A stretch of 12,556 nucleotides of DNA. It comes from Gammaproteobacteria bacterium (GTDB lineage: Bacteria; Pseudomonadota; Gammaproteobacteria; GRL18). The notes beneath the pieces are model-generated. The model ran no database searches. It saw only the letters and a list, made by a program, of their open reading frames with translations, and had not been told where the DNA came from. The DNA is taken from the NCBI GenBank assembly GCA_030632625.1, contig DAOVUK010000040.1, forward strand, positions 1-12,556, given 5' to 3'. Position numbers and translations under genes: made by a program. How positions within the stretch are numbered: position 1 is the first letter of the stretch; each line of letters begins with the position of its first letter. This document shows, in pieces, positions 1 through 6,914 of this stretch.

Positions 1-359
1 GGGATGATCTGGATGAAAAGGCTGTTCATGTGCTGGCTGAGGTGCATTTCAATGATAAAAAAGCTGATGCTAAAAAAGTTAATAGTAAAAAACTTGCAAG
101 TGGTACAGCAAGAATTATTATTAATAAGCAGGCACATATTGGTCGAATGGCGGTATTATCAGAATGGCGAGGCAAGGGAGTCGGCTCTGAAATATTATTG
201 GTATGCATTAATGAGTGCAGACAGCAGAGTGTTGAAAAGATTGTTTTAAATGCCCAGGTTTATGTTATTCAGTTCTATCAAAAAGCCGGATTTAAAATTT
301 CCAGTGATGAATTTTTAGATGCCGGCATTGCCCACAAACAAATGACACTTTTACTATAG
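1..359 (+). CDS. GNAT-family N-acetyltransferase, C-terminal part (start lies upstream)
   Basis: The open frame runs in from the left edge (first full codon at base 3), so the N-terminus is missing and the ATG at 30 is internal. The visible 118 residues show the GNAT acetyl-CoA site: a beta-strand 'IGRMAVLSEWRGKGVGSEIL' with the R-G-K-G-V-G pyrophosphate-binding loop. After it come 'LNAQ', 'FYQKAGF' and 'DEFLDAGIAH', the C-terminal pattern of ElaA/YjcF-like GNAT proteins. Such enzymes transfer an acetyl group from acetyl-CoA to an amine; the substrate cannot be read here. The next gene begins 30 bases downstream on the same strand, so the two are probably co-transcribed. Family assignment is firm, substrate unknown. 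Confidence 0.85.
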   Translation, partial: DDLDEKAVHVLAEVHFNDKKADAKKVNSKKLASGTARIIINKQAHIGRMAVLSEWRGKGVGSEILLVCINECRQQSVEKIVLNAQVYVIQFYQKAGFKISSDEFLDAGIAHKQMTLLL

Positions 360-389
360 CGTCCCTCTTCCATACAAACAGGATTAATA

Positions 390-902
390 ATGATTGATCT
401 CACATCTCAAACTCTTGGCGAAACCGATCAGCTTATTGAGCTTGATATCAGAGAAGATCTCAGGCAGTTGATCTTAACTATGAGCCAACAGGCAAGACAC
501 CGAATTCTTATTTTTAGTCATGAGCTTGATCATAGTCTTTTTGATACCGATGAACTTTATGAAGCAGTCAAAACACTGGCCATAGCCAGTCATAGAACTC
601 ATATTCATATTATCGTGCAAAATGCAAAACCCATGATTCAAAAAGGTCATCGTCTGTTAAGTCTGGCTCGTCGCATCAGCAGTCATATAAAACTTAAGGT
701 GACTGCAAAAGAACATAAGGATATTTTAGAAAACTTTATTATTTTTGATGACCGGGCTTATATTGTGCAAAATAATCCTGACCGATTTAAAGCTTATGGT
801 AATTTTTATGAACCATTAAAAACTCGTCAATTAAGTGAGCAGTTTGATGAGTTATGGGCACGCGGCATTATTGATAGTTCATTACGGCGCTTAAGTCTCT
901 AA
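390..902 (+). CDS. PLD-like / DUF7931-type protein of unknown function
   Basis: A 170-residue soluble protein with no signal peptide or membrane segment. AGGA lies about six bases before the ATG and supports the start. The layout resembles half a phospholipase-D fold: a strand 'RHRILIFSHELDHSLF', a helix 'ELYEAVKTLAIAS', a strand 'THIHIIVQNAKPMI', a basic helical stretch 'HRLLSLARRISSHIKLKV', then 'ENFIIFDDRAYIVQ' and a closing helix. I see no HxKxxxxD catalytic motif, so an active phosphodiesterase is unlikely. From memory, this family (DUF7931) occurs in gammaproteobacteria beside or fused to GNAT domains, which matches the gene 30 bases upstream; a joint role with that enzyme is inference. 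The family name is moderately sure, the function unknown. Confidence 0.7.
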   Translation: MIDLTSQTLGETDQLIELDIREDLRQLILTMSQQARHRILIFSHELDHSLFDTDELYEAVKTLAIASHRTHIHIIVQNAKPMIQKGHRLLSLARRISSHIKLKVTAKEHKDILENFIIFDDRAYIVQNNPDRFKAYGNFYEPLKTRQLSEQFDELWARGIIDSSLRRLSL

Positions 903-989
903 ACAACTGTGCCGGAATGGTATACACGGTGCATCAGAAACACTTATTTAGTACCTTGAATCTATGCTAAAATACCAATATCTTATTGT

Positions 990-1186
990 CTTAGGGCCCT
1001 GGAAATAATAAATTTTGGGTGTAGTTCTTTTGCTACGATATTCGAAAACAACAACTTTAGGCGAATAAATTCGCCCCTACATGACCGAATTCCGTAGTGT
1101 AGGGGCGAATTTATTCGCCTAATATTGTAGAACTGTCAGCGTCGTAACAAAGAAACTACACCCATAAATTTCCTACCGCCCTTAAG
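990..1186. mobile_element. MITE-like nested palindromic element, no coding capacity
   Basis: The 903-1228 gap holds a concentric inverted repeat. At its centre, 1057-1081 and 1098-1122 are perfect 25-bp inverted copies (core AGGCGAATAAATTCGCCCC) around a 16-base loop. Outside them, 1017-1038 and 1142-1163 match as inverted copies at 19 of 22 positions (GGGTGTAGTT...TACGA). The outer ends also pair imperfectly, GGGC at 994 against GCCC ending at 1181, with TTA directly outside each end (991-993 and 1182-1184), a possible 3-bp target duplication. No open frame fits inside. This is the form of a miniature inverted-repeat element moved by a transposase elsewhere. The rest of the gap (903-989, 1187-1228) shows only an extended -10-like TGCTAAAAT at 965-973 without a good -35 box. 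Confidence 0.75.
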
Positions 1187-1228
1187 TATAAAATTAAAAC
1201 AGCCATTCTGTTCTGATGGATAAATGTT

Positions 1229-2143
1229 GTGAGTATGAAAATGTTAAAACTCAAATTAGAGCACCATATTATACTGTTTGTTTTAACTTTCTTTTGTTTT
1301 CTATTGCCCGTCAGCCTGTATGCTGAATCCAGCATCAGAGTCTTTCAAACCCAACAGCCTGCCAAGGCATTAATTCCAACCATTGCACCTCTATATGCTG
1401 ATCAGGCGAAGTTTACCGCGACCAACAATTCACTGATTATCAAAGCCCCCGAACATATTCTTAATGAAATTGAAAACTTACTCAAACAGCTGGATAACCC
1501 CTTACGCAATCTAATGATTGAAGTATCCAGCTCTCTTGATGGCTTTGACAATTATCAGCAAGACAGTATTGAAGGGCGAATCAAAATCGGCGATGATGCA
1601 GTCATCAGCAGTCGTTCACCTGGCTCTTCTAATCCAAATGTCTCTGTCCGATATGGTAAAAATGGTTCTGTCATTAAAACCACACACACTCGTCGAAGCA
1701 GTACACGCAATAATCCTGACAGCTACAAAATCAGGGCACTGGAAGGCAGCTGGGCTTTTATTCAAACGGGGCAGCAAGTCCCCTACTATAGCTCTGATTA
1801 TCCTTATAACAGGGGAGACTCAAAGAGAAGATATTCCCGCCCTCGTCAATACACAGTTGAAATGCTTGATGTCACATCCGGCTTTGAAGTTTATCCGGTA
1901 CTAAATGGTGAGCTGGTCACTTTAAAAGTCCGACCCAGAAATCGTTCTATGAGTCGTAAATATCCTGATCGGATCAATACGCGTTCAGTTGATACCGTCG
2001 TCTCCGGCCGCCTGGGTGAGTGGATTTATCTGGGCGGTGCAATGAACCAAATAAATAACCAAAGCAGTGGTACTCTTTATTCAACCCGGCGTCATTCTGA
2101 ACTGGATATGAATTACCGAATTAAAGTGAATATCGTCGATTAG
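1229..2143 (+). CDS. Exported secretin-domain protein (orphan, secretin N1-like)
   Basis: A 304-residue protein. Residues 1-32 are a signal peptide: basic start, hydrophobic stretch 'IILFVLTFFCFLLPVSL', likely cleavage after YA. Residues about 36-93 form a short NolW/secretin-N type domain ('LIPTIAPLYADQAKF', 'NNSLIIKAPEHILNEIENLLKQLDNP'), the ring-building domain of type II/III secretion and type IV pilus secretins. The rest is poor in hydrophobic runs, rich in Ser, Arg, Asn and Tyr, and ends in beta-strand patterns resembling part of a secretin core ('GFEVYPVLNGELVTLKVRP', 'GEWIYLGG'). At about 300 residues it is too short for a pore-forming secretin, and no secretion genes adjoin it. It is probably periplasmic or outer-membrane associated. 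GTG at 1229 has GATGGA eight bases upstream; ATG at 1235 is an alternative. Function unknown. Confidence 0.75.
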   Translation: MSMKMLKLKLEHHIILFVLTFFCFLLPVSLYAESSIRVFQTQQPAKALIPTIAPLYADQAKFTATNNSLIIKAPEHILNEIENLLKQLDNPLRNLMIEVSSSLDGFDNYQQDSIEGRIKIGDDAVISSRSPGSSNPNVSVRYGKNGSVIKTTHTRRSSTRNNPDSYKIRALEGSWAFIQTGQQVPYYSSDYPYNRGDSKRRYSRPRQYTVEMLDVTSGFEVYPVLNGELVTLKVRPRNRSMSRKYPDRINTRSVDTVVSGRLGEWIYLGGAMNQINNQSSGTLYSTRRHSELDMNYRIKVNIVD

Positions 2144-2208
2144 CAATAATTTTTTCAAAGCATAAGCCCCTTTTTAGATCAACATTCACATAGAGCAATA
2201 AAAATTTA

Positions 2209-3735
2209 ATGGCAAATAATAATCCTGAACCACAAAAAAAAGTTTTTGCAGCAATTGACCTGGGATCTAACAGCTTTCATCTGATCGTTGCAGAATTAAA
2301 AAACGATCAGCTGCTGATTATTGATCGAATGAAAGAAATGGTCAGACTGGCATCCGGTCTGAATGATAAAGGCGAACTATCTGAGGAAGCTCAGCAAAAA
2401 GGCTTTGACTGTCTTGCCCGTTTTGGACAAAGATTAAATAACATACCTGAAGAAAATATTCGTATTGTTGGTACCAATACTCTGCGAAAAGCAAAAAATG
2501 GTGCTCAATTTATTGAGCAGGCAGAACAACTTCTTAATCATTCAATAGAAGTGGTTGCCGGACGAGAAGAAGCCCGCCTCATTTATCTTGGTGTGGCGCA
2601 TAGTCAATCCGATAATACAGAGAATCGTCTGGTCATTGACATTGGCGGCGGTAGTACAGAATTTATTATTGGTCAGGGATTTAGTCCGAGTTATACTGAA
2701 AGTTTGCACATGGGCTGTGTCAGTATGACCTTAAAGGCATTTTCGGATGGCCAGCTCAGTGAAAGTAATTTTAAAATTGCCGAACTTTATGCCCGCCTGG
2801 AATTACAAAATATAAAGAACACCTATAGAAATGTTGGCTGGAAATTTGCAACAGGCGCATCCGGTACAATTAAAGCCATCGGTAAAGTGCTGCGAGCTTA
2901 TCATGACAGTAAAGAAACCAGCATTCCTTTCCCGGGCATTACAATAAAGGGTTTAAAGTGGCTGATAAAAGAAATGATCAGTCAGAAACAAATTGAAAAA
3001 CTGGAGCTTGATGGTCTCAATATTGAACGCCAGGCTGTTTTTTCTGGTGGTGTGGCGGTTTTATATGCCGCATTTAAAGTGCTTGAAATTGAGTCAATGA
3101 ATGTCTCTGACAGCGCTTTAAGAGAAGGTGTTATTTATGATCTTCAGGGTCGCCTGAGTCATGAAGATGTCAGACAAAGAACCATTAACCATCTATTAAA
3201 ACAATATCATGTTGATACCAGACAGGCACAGGAAGTTGAAAAGACCTTATTGAATTTGTATCAACAGGTTCAGGAGCAATGGTCTATACAGCAATTTTCC
3301 AGTGAACAAACGCTTGAATGGGTTGCGGCATTACATGAACTGGGTTTATCCATTGCTCATAACCAATATCATAAGCATGGCGCCTACATCATAGAAAACT
3401 CAGATTTACCCGGTTTTTCACGACAGGAACAACATCGTCTGGCATTATTAATTCGCGCTCAGCGAAGAAAATTTCCAAAACAGGATTTTAAAACATTATC
3501 CAGCGAATGTAGTCAATCCGTCATTTATCTGGCCATATTGTTACGCTTAAGCATTCTACTGCATAGAGATCGCAGTGAAAATGCGCTTCCTGAAATAACA
3601 GCCATAGCAAAAAATCAAACAATTACACTACAATTTCCAGATGATTTTTTTGAACAACACCCCTTAACTCTGGTTGATCTTCAGCAAGAGACTGATTATC
3701 TTAGTGCGATCAAATTTACTTTAGCTCTGGATTAA
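2209..3735 (+). CDS. ppx: Exopolyphosphatase / guanosine pentaphosphate phosphatase (Ppx/GppA)
   Basis: Releases phosphate from the ends of inorganic polyphosphate, and in GppA-type members converts pppGpp to ppGpp; cytoplasmic. The 508 residues match the family's usual 490-515. The ASKHA phosphate-1 loop 'AIDLGSNSFHLIV' is at 15-27, 'VGTNTLRKAKN' at 87-97, the catalytic glutamate region 'GREEARLIYLG' at 118-128, phosphate-2 'DIGGGSTEFIIG' at 144-155 and 'GASGTIKAIGKVL' near 225. The C-terminal half carries the HD-like helical domain ('EWVAALHELGLSIAHNQYHKHGAYI'). Ppx and GppA cannot be separated with certainty by eye, but length and C-terminal domain favour Ppx. It follows the secretin-like gene by 65 bases with no terminator seen, so read-through is possible. 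A repeat element lies just after the stop codon. Confidence 0.92.
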   Translation: MANNNPEPQKKVFAAIDLGSNSFHLIVAELKNDQLLIIDRMKEMVRLASGLNDKGELSEEAQQKGFDCLARFGQRLNNIPEENIRIVGTNTLRKAKNGAQFIEQAEQLLNHSIEVVAGREEARLIYLGVAHSQSDNTENRLVIDIGGGSTEFIIGQGFSPSYTESLHMGCVSMTLKAFSDGQLSESNFKIAELYARLELQNIKNTYRNVGWKFATGASGTIKAIGKVLRAYHDSKETSIPFPGITIKGLKWLIKEMISQKQIEKLELDGLNIERQAVFSGGVAVLYAAFKVLEIESMNVSDSALREGVIYDLQGRLSHEDVRQRTINHLLKQYHVDTRQAQEVEKTLLNLYQQVQEQWSIQQFSSEQTLEWVAALHELGLSIAHNQYHKHGAYIIENSDLPGFSRQEQHRLALLIRAQRRKFPKQDFKTLSSECSQSVIYLAILLRLSILLHRDRSENALPEITAIAKNQTITLQFPDDFFEQHPLTLVDLQQETDYLSAIKFTLALD

Positions 3736-3741
3736 TAAAAG

Positions 3742-3902
3742 AAGTTAATAAGTTAATAAGTTGTAAGTTGTAAGTTGTAAGTTGTAAAAGAAAATTCAGG
3801 AGCTGTTGATTGTATATTAATGGCAATACATGCTCTTTTCTTTTTCTCAGCTTTTAACTTAAGACTTACAACTTAAAACTTAAGACTTATAAATTACAAC
3901 TC
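3742..3902. repeat. Inverted heptamer-repeat element between convergent genes
   Basis: Left array: two 8-bp AAGTTAAT units (3742-3757), then four perfect 7-bp AAGTTGT units (3758-3785). Right array (3861-3902): six degenerate heptamers on the opposite strand (AAGACTT, ACAACTT, AAAACTT, AAGACTT, ATAAATT, ACAACTC). The spacer of about 75 bases contains CTCTTTTCTTT at 3832-3842. The arrays can pair, so the whole could fold into a long AT-rich stem. It fills the space between the ppx stop and the stop of the convergent histone-like gene, so it may act as a two-way terminator; this is inference. A similar architecture recurs at 12327-12436 with a different heptamer. Confidence 0.8.
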
Positions 3903-3908
3903 TTATTT

Positions 3909-4505
3909 TTATTTTGCTTTAGCTGCTTTCTTTTTAGCAATTGCGGTTTTTTTTCTGGCTCTGACAGCTGCAAGTTTTCTCTTAGCCTGATCTTTTTGTC
4001 TCAGAGCCAGTTTATTCAGATAGTCACGTTCCCATTTGGCTGCATAAGCAGCCATTGCTTTAACTTTCAGGGCTGCCATTTTAGCCATTTCAACGGCTTG
4101 CTGTTCATGGACTTTAACAACTTCCAGATGAGATTTTAATTTTTCTGCGGCTTCTTTTTCTTTTATTTTTAACCCAGCAACTCTTTCTCTTGCTTTTACT
4201 GCAAGATTTTTTTGTGCAAGACGTTTTGTTTGTTTCGCTTTATCAGCTGCAGCTTTCGCTTTATCAGCAGCAGAGCTTACGGCATTTTTCACTTTATCTA
4301 GTGCATTTGAAGCTCTTTCCATAATTGAGACTGCAGCTGTATGTTCCTTTGTTTGAATCAGATCAACAGCGGCTTTTACGGGTGATTTTTTTATAACTTT
4401 TTTAGTTGCAGTTTTTTTCCTGGCAACAGTTTTCTTCACAGTTCTTTTTTTAACAACAGATTTTTTTACAACAGTTTTCTTAACAGCTTTTTTCTTGACA
4501 GCCAT
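3909..4505 (-). CDS. Lysine/alanine-rich histone-H1-like protein
   Basis: A 198-residue, very basic, low-complexity protein. Residues 1-45 are a lysine-rich tail made of short VKK/TVKK repeats, like the C-terminal tail of histone H1 and bacterial AlgP-type proteins. The middle (about 60-165) is an Ala/Lys/Glu-rich stretch without prolines that should form long helices or a coiled coil ('AADKAKAAADKAKQTKRLAQ'). Residues 170-198 are a second basic tail ('KRKLAAVRARKKTAIAKKKA'). It probably binds DNA non-specifically and helps compact the nucleoid or regulate genes; this is inferred from composition alone, as such sequences do not support homology well. GAGGT seven bases before the ATG and a strong promoter indicate a well-expressed single gene. 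It is convergent with ppx. Confidence 0.75.
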   Translation of the reverse strand: MAVKKKAVKKTVVKKSVVKKRTVKKTVARKKTATKKVIKKSPVKAAVDLIQTKEHTAAVSIMERASNALDKVKNAVSSAADKAKAAADKAKQTKRLAQKNLAVKARERVAGLKIKEKEAAEKLKSHLEVVKVHEQQAVEMAKMAALKVKAMAAYAAKWERDYLNKLALRQKDQAKRKLAAVRARKKTAIAKKKAAKAK

Positions 4506-4538
4506 GATAAATACCTCAACGATTATGGAATTGTTTTA

Positions 4539-4567
4539 ATTATATACCGCAAATCATAGAGTTACAA
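4539..4567 (-). promoter_or_regulatory. Sigma-70-type promoter of the histone-like gene
   Basis: Read on the minus strand, TTGTAA (plus positions 4562-4567) and TATAAT (4539-4544) are separated by exactly 17 bases. Transcription would start near 4532, giving a leader of about 27 bases that includes the GAGGT ribosome binding site (4513-4517). This is the clearest promoter in the window and indicates that the histone-like gene is transcribed independently of the upstream hsb cluster. Confidence 0.7.
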
Positions 4568-4640
4568 ATATACATAAAAAAAAAGCGAGTTATTTCTCTC
4601 TTTATATGAAATACAGCTTTACAAATTTGTATTTAACCGG

Positions 4641-4970
4641 TTAATAATTTTCTTCTAACGTTTTTTTTACTGCTTCAAAGTAGTTAATAATTTGTTCTAA
4701 AAGTTCTTTCGCTTCTTGAAAAGAATTCTCTGCTGCTTCATATTCCAAAGCTCGACAACTTTCTGAAAGGACATGAATACCAAGGTTTGCACTACTTCCC
4801 TTTAGAGCATGTGCAATTCGTTGGGTATTTTTTATATCTGAAGCATCAACAGCAAGCCTGAGGTTTTCAATTTGAGTTTGTCCATCAGAAATAAAAATTG
4901 AGATCAACTGATCAAAATCATCTTGCATCATTTCTTTTAATTCATTAAGCGTACTTAAATCTATTAACAT
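4641..4970 (-). CDS. hptB: Histidine phosphotransfer (HPt) protein, HptB-like
   Basis: A 109-residue all-helical HPt protein. The phosphoacceptor motif 'AHALKGSSANLG' puts the histidine at residue 54, followed by 'LSESCRALEYEA', the second helix of the four-helix bundle. HPt proteins relay phosphate between a hybrid kinase's receiver domain and a response regulator. In Pseudomonas aeruginosa, HptB passes phosphate from several hybrid kinases to HsbR, and the gene order here (hsbA, hsbR, hptB on one strand) matches that cluster. The gap to hsbR is 140 bases, long for an operon, and holds three 17-bp repeats. The only SD-like sequence, GGGA five bases before the ATG, belongs to the last repeat. 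The symbol rests on context plus the motif. Confidence 0.85.
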   Translation of the reverse strand: MLIDLSTLNELKEMMQDDFDQLISIFISDGQTQIENLRLAVDASDIKNTQRIAHALKGSSANLGIHVLSESCRALEYEAAENSFQEAKELLEQIINYFEAVKKTLEENY

Positions 4971-5021
4971 AGCTGTCCCGTAAATTTAGCTGTCCCATAA
5001 ATTTAGTTGTCCCGTAAGTTT
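4971..5021. repeat. Three 17-bp tandem repeats abutting the hptB start codon
   Basis: Units at 4971-4987, 4988-5004 and 5005-5021 differ at one to three positions (plus strand AGCTGTCCCGTAAATTT and variants). On the minus strand each unit carries GGGACAGCT or GGGACAACT, and the last ends exactly at the hptB ATG, so the repeat provides the only ribosome-binding-type sequence of that gene. The middle unit also creates an ATG (minus strand, first base at 4998) that opens a 17-codon frame overlapping the hptB start out of frame. Seventeen is not a multiple of three and the unit is larger than those of usual slippage-prone tracts. Origin unknown. Confidence 0.85.
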
Positions 5022-5110
5022 ATCTTTGAAGGATGGATGAATGCTTGTTTGTTGTGTTTTTAAATATAAAGAGAGAGGTTTGCGCAATTTATAGTGACAG
5101 AGATTACTCT

Positions 5111-6811
5111 TCAGGTATCAATATTCGACCAGGAATACACACATTCAACTCGATTACCGCTATCATTATAAGTAACCGAATGACAATAGTTCTTAATCAA
5201 TGACAGACCTCTGCCGGAAAATTTGATTGCACCATCTTCTGCAATTGAAAGATTATCTGACTGCAGTATTTTATTCACATCAAAACCTTTACCGCTGTCT
5301 TCAAACACAATGGTTAATTCACCGCCGGTTTCATTGGGTACATTACTTACCGAAATACAAATTGAGCCGCTTTCAAGCTCATTCAGACGGGACTCTCTCT
5401 CGGTATAAAATTGCATAAAACCTTCAGGCGTTGATTTGATATTAGAATCAAGTCCCAATAAGCCATGATCAAGTGAATTACAAAATAATTCAGTCAACAC
5501 AATACTCAATTTGTCCTGCTGAATCTGGTGCCCTTGAATCTCACCCATAATCTGGTTAATTAATGGCACCGGATCAAGAGATTTAATGGAATCATAAAAG
5601 AAATGTAAATCAAATTTCCAATGGCTTGGCACAAATTTTTTGTATGCACCTTTTTGTGAAGCTATTTGATTAATATAATTAATATCACAGTTGATCACTC
5701 CCAATGTCACATCATCAGTTTGTTTCTGCTCTTGAGTATAAGCATCTAAAGTATCAAGAATGTGCTGAAATAAGTCAAAACCCCCTTCTTCAGTTAAACA
5801 CTTTTTAAAACGATCTAAACCAAACATCTTACCACTACTATTTTCAGCTTCAAGAATGCCGTCAGTGGTTAAAACAATTTTGTCTTTATCATGAATTTCA
5901 GTAATATCAACTTTATCACTAAAACTGGAGTCTGCTAAAATTCCCAGAGGAAGATTCTTTGACTTCAGCTCAATAACAGAATGCATCTTATGTAAAAAAG
6001 CACCTGGAATAGCACCATTCCAATATTTGAGAATCATATTATTGGTATCAATTTCAACCAGACAAGCAGCAAGAAACATACCTGTAGGTAATTGCCGCTT
6101 TAGTTTGCGGTTGATTTCCCGCACCACATCACTGATCGAATACCCCTTAGCGGTCATACTATAAAACACATCAGAGACTGGTAATGCACCTAATGAAGCA
6201 GCAAGACCATGTCCGGTGAAATCACCAAAAAGAATATGCAGGCCGCCGGTTGGCTTTACTGCGGCAAGAACAACATCACCATTAAATAATGACATTGGAG
6301 ACAGGTGTAATTGAATATTATCCGCAGACAGACATCCTGGATTTAAGATGCTGTCAAAAACCTTGCGGGCAACTTCATGTTCTTTTGCTTCTTGTTCACG
6401 GTGGGCTATCAATTCACGCTTTTGCTGGTAAACAGTATTATACAATTGACTGACTCTCTCCAGAGCATCAATTTTTGCCTTGAGAATGGTTCGGTTATAG
6501 GGCTTGGTTAAAAAATCGTCACCTCCGACTTCAACGCATTGACTCAACGATTTTTCATCAGTCATGGCGGTTAGAAATATAATCGGGGTGAATTTATCAA
6601 GCGTCATCGACTTGATTTTTTTAGTTGCTTCATAGCCGTCCATCACCGGCATCATGATATCCATCAAAATAAGATCCGGGTCTTCAGCCTGGAAAACATC
6701 GATGGCTTCAAGTCCATTTTCCGCTACCACAACGGTATAACCATCTTTTTTTAGATAGGCTGACAAAACCAGACGATTAGTCACAGCATCATCAACAATT
6801 AAAATTTTCAT
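5111..6811 (-). CDS. hsbR: Response regulator with PP2C phosphatase and anti-sigma-type kinase domains, HsbR-like
   Basis: A 566-residue three-domain cytoplasmic protein. Residues 1-120 are a receiver domain with all key residues: acidic pair D7/D8, phosphoacceptor D51 ('LILMDIMMP'), T81 and K103. A helical linker (about 120-150) leads to a SpoIIE/RsbU-type PP2C phosphatase (about 165-375) with metal-binding acidic residues in 'NGDVV' (D179), 'GDFTGHG' (D197), 'TTDGILEA' (D317) and 'TDDVTLG'. Residues about 400-560 are an RsbW-like HATPase with N-box 'ELFCNSLDHG' (441-450), G1 box 'EDSGKGF' and G2 'SGRGLSL'. In P. aeruginosa, phosphorylation by HptB switches this protein between dephosphorylating and phosphorylating the STAS protein HsbA. 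No catalytic residue appears lost. The ATG has no strong SD, but MKILIVDD is the expected receiver N-terminus. Confidence 0.9.
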   Translation of the reverse strand: MKILIVDDAVTNRLVLSAYLKKDGYTVVVAENGLEAIDVFQAEDPDLILMDIMMPVMDGYEATKKIKSMTLDKFTPIIFLTAMTDEKSLSQCVEVGGDDFLTKPYNRTILKAKIDALERVSQLYNTVYQQKRELIAHREQEAKEHEVARKVFDSILNPGCLSADNIQLHLSPMSLFNGDVVLAAVKPTGGLHILFGDFTGHGLAASLGALPVSDVFYSMTAKGYSISDVVREINRKLKRQLPTGMFLAACLVEIDTNNMILKYWNGAIPGAFLHKMHSVIELKSKNLPLGILADSSFSDKVDITEIHDKDKIVLTTDGILEAENSSGKMFGLDRFKKCLTEEGGFDLFQHILDTLDAYTQEQKQTDDVTLGVINCDINYINQIASQKGAYKKFVPSHWKFDLHFFYDSIKSLDPVPLINQIMGEIQGHQIQQDKLSIVLTELFCNSLDHGLLGLDSNIKSTPEGFMQFYTERESRLNELESGSICISVSNVPNETGGELTIVFEDSGKGFDVNKILQSDNLSIAEDGAIKFSGRGLSLIKNYCHSVTYNDSGNRVECVYSWSNIDT

Positions 6812-6863
6812 TAATGTTGCGCTTATAAGTTAAATTGAAACACTATAGATTAAATAATGGTTT

Positions 6864-6891
6864 GTTTTTAGAATTTATATTTTCTAAAAAC
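6864..6891. other. Perfect AT-rich hairpin between hsbA and hsbR
   Basis: GTTTTTAGAA (6864-6873) and TTCTAAAAAC (6882-6891) are exact inverted copies of 10 bases with an 8-base loop. The stem is in the 103-base gap between the hsbA stop and the hsbR start. No T-tract follows on the minus strand, so it is not a standard terminator. It could be an mRNA processing or stability element that tunes hsbR relative to hsbA, or a protein-binding palindrome; neither is shown by the sequence. Confidence 0.6.
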
Positions 6892-6914
6892 AGATAAGTT
6901 TTCCTATAAAACCA

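Noticed and set aside
965..973. Extended -10-like TGCTAAAAT upstream of the MITE-like element.
   Set aside because: There is no acceptable -35 box at 16-18 bases, and the element lies between it and the next gene, so it is not reported as a promoter.
3758..3785. Heptamer array considered as a CRISPR-like or origin-iteron array.
   Set aside because: Units are contiguous without spacers, far too short for CRISPR, and no replication protein gene or DnaA-box cluster is nearby.
4572..4642. Possible terminator after hptB: the AAATACA/TGTATTT inverted repeat (4609-4634) and a run of nine T on the minus strand.
   Set aside because: The stem is 7 bp of mostly A-T pairs with a 12-base loop and lies well away from the T-run, with no GC-rich stem next to the T-run, so I do not call it a terminator.
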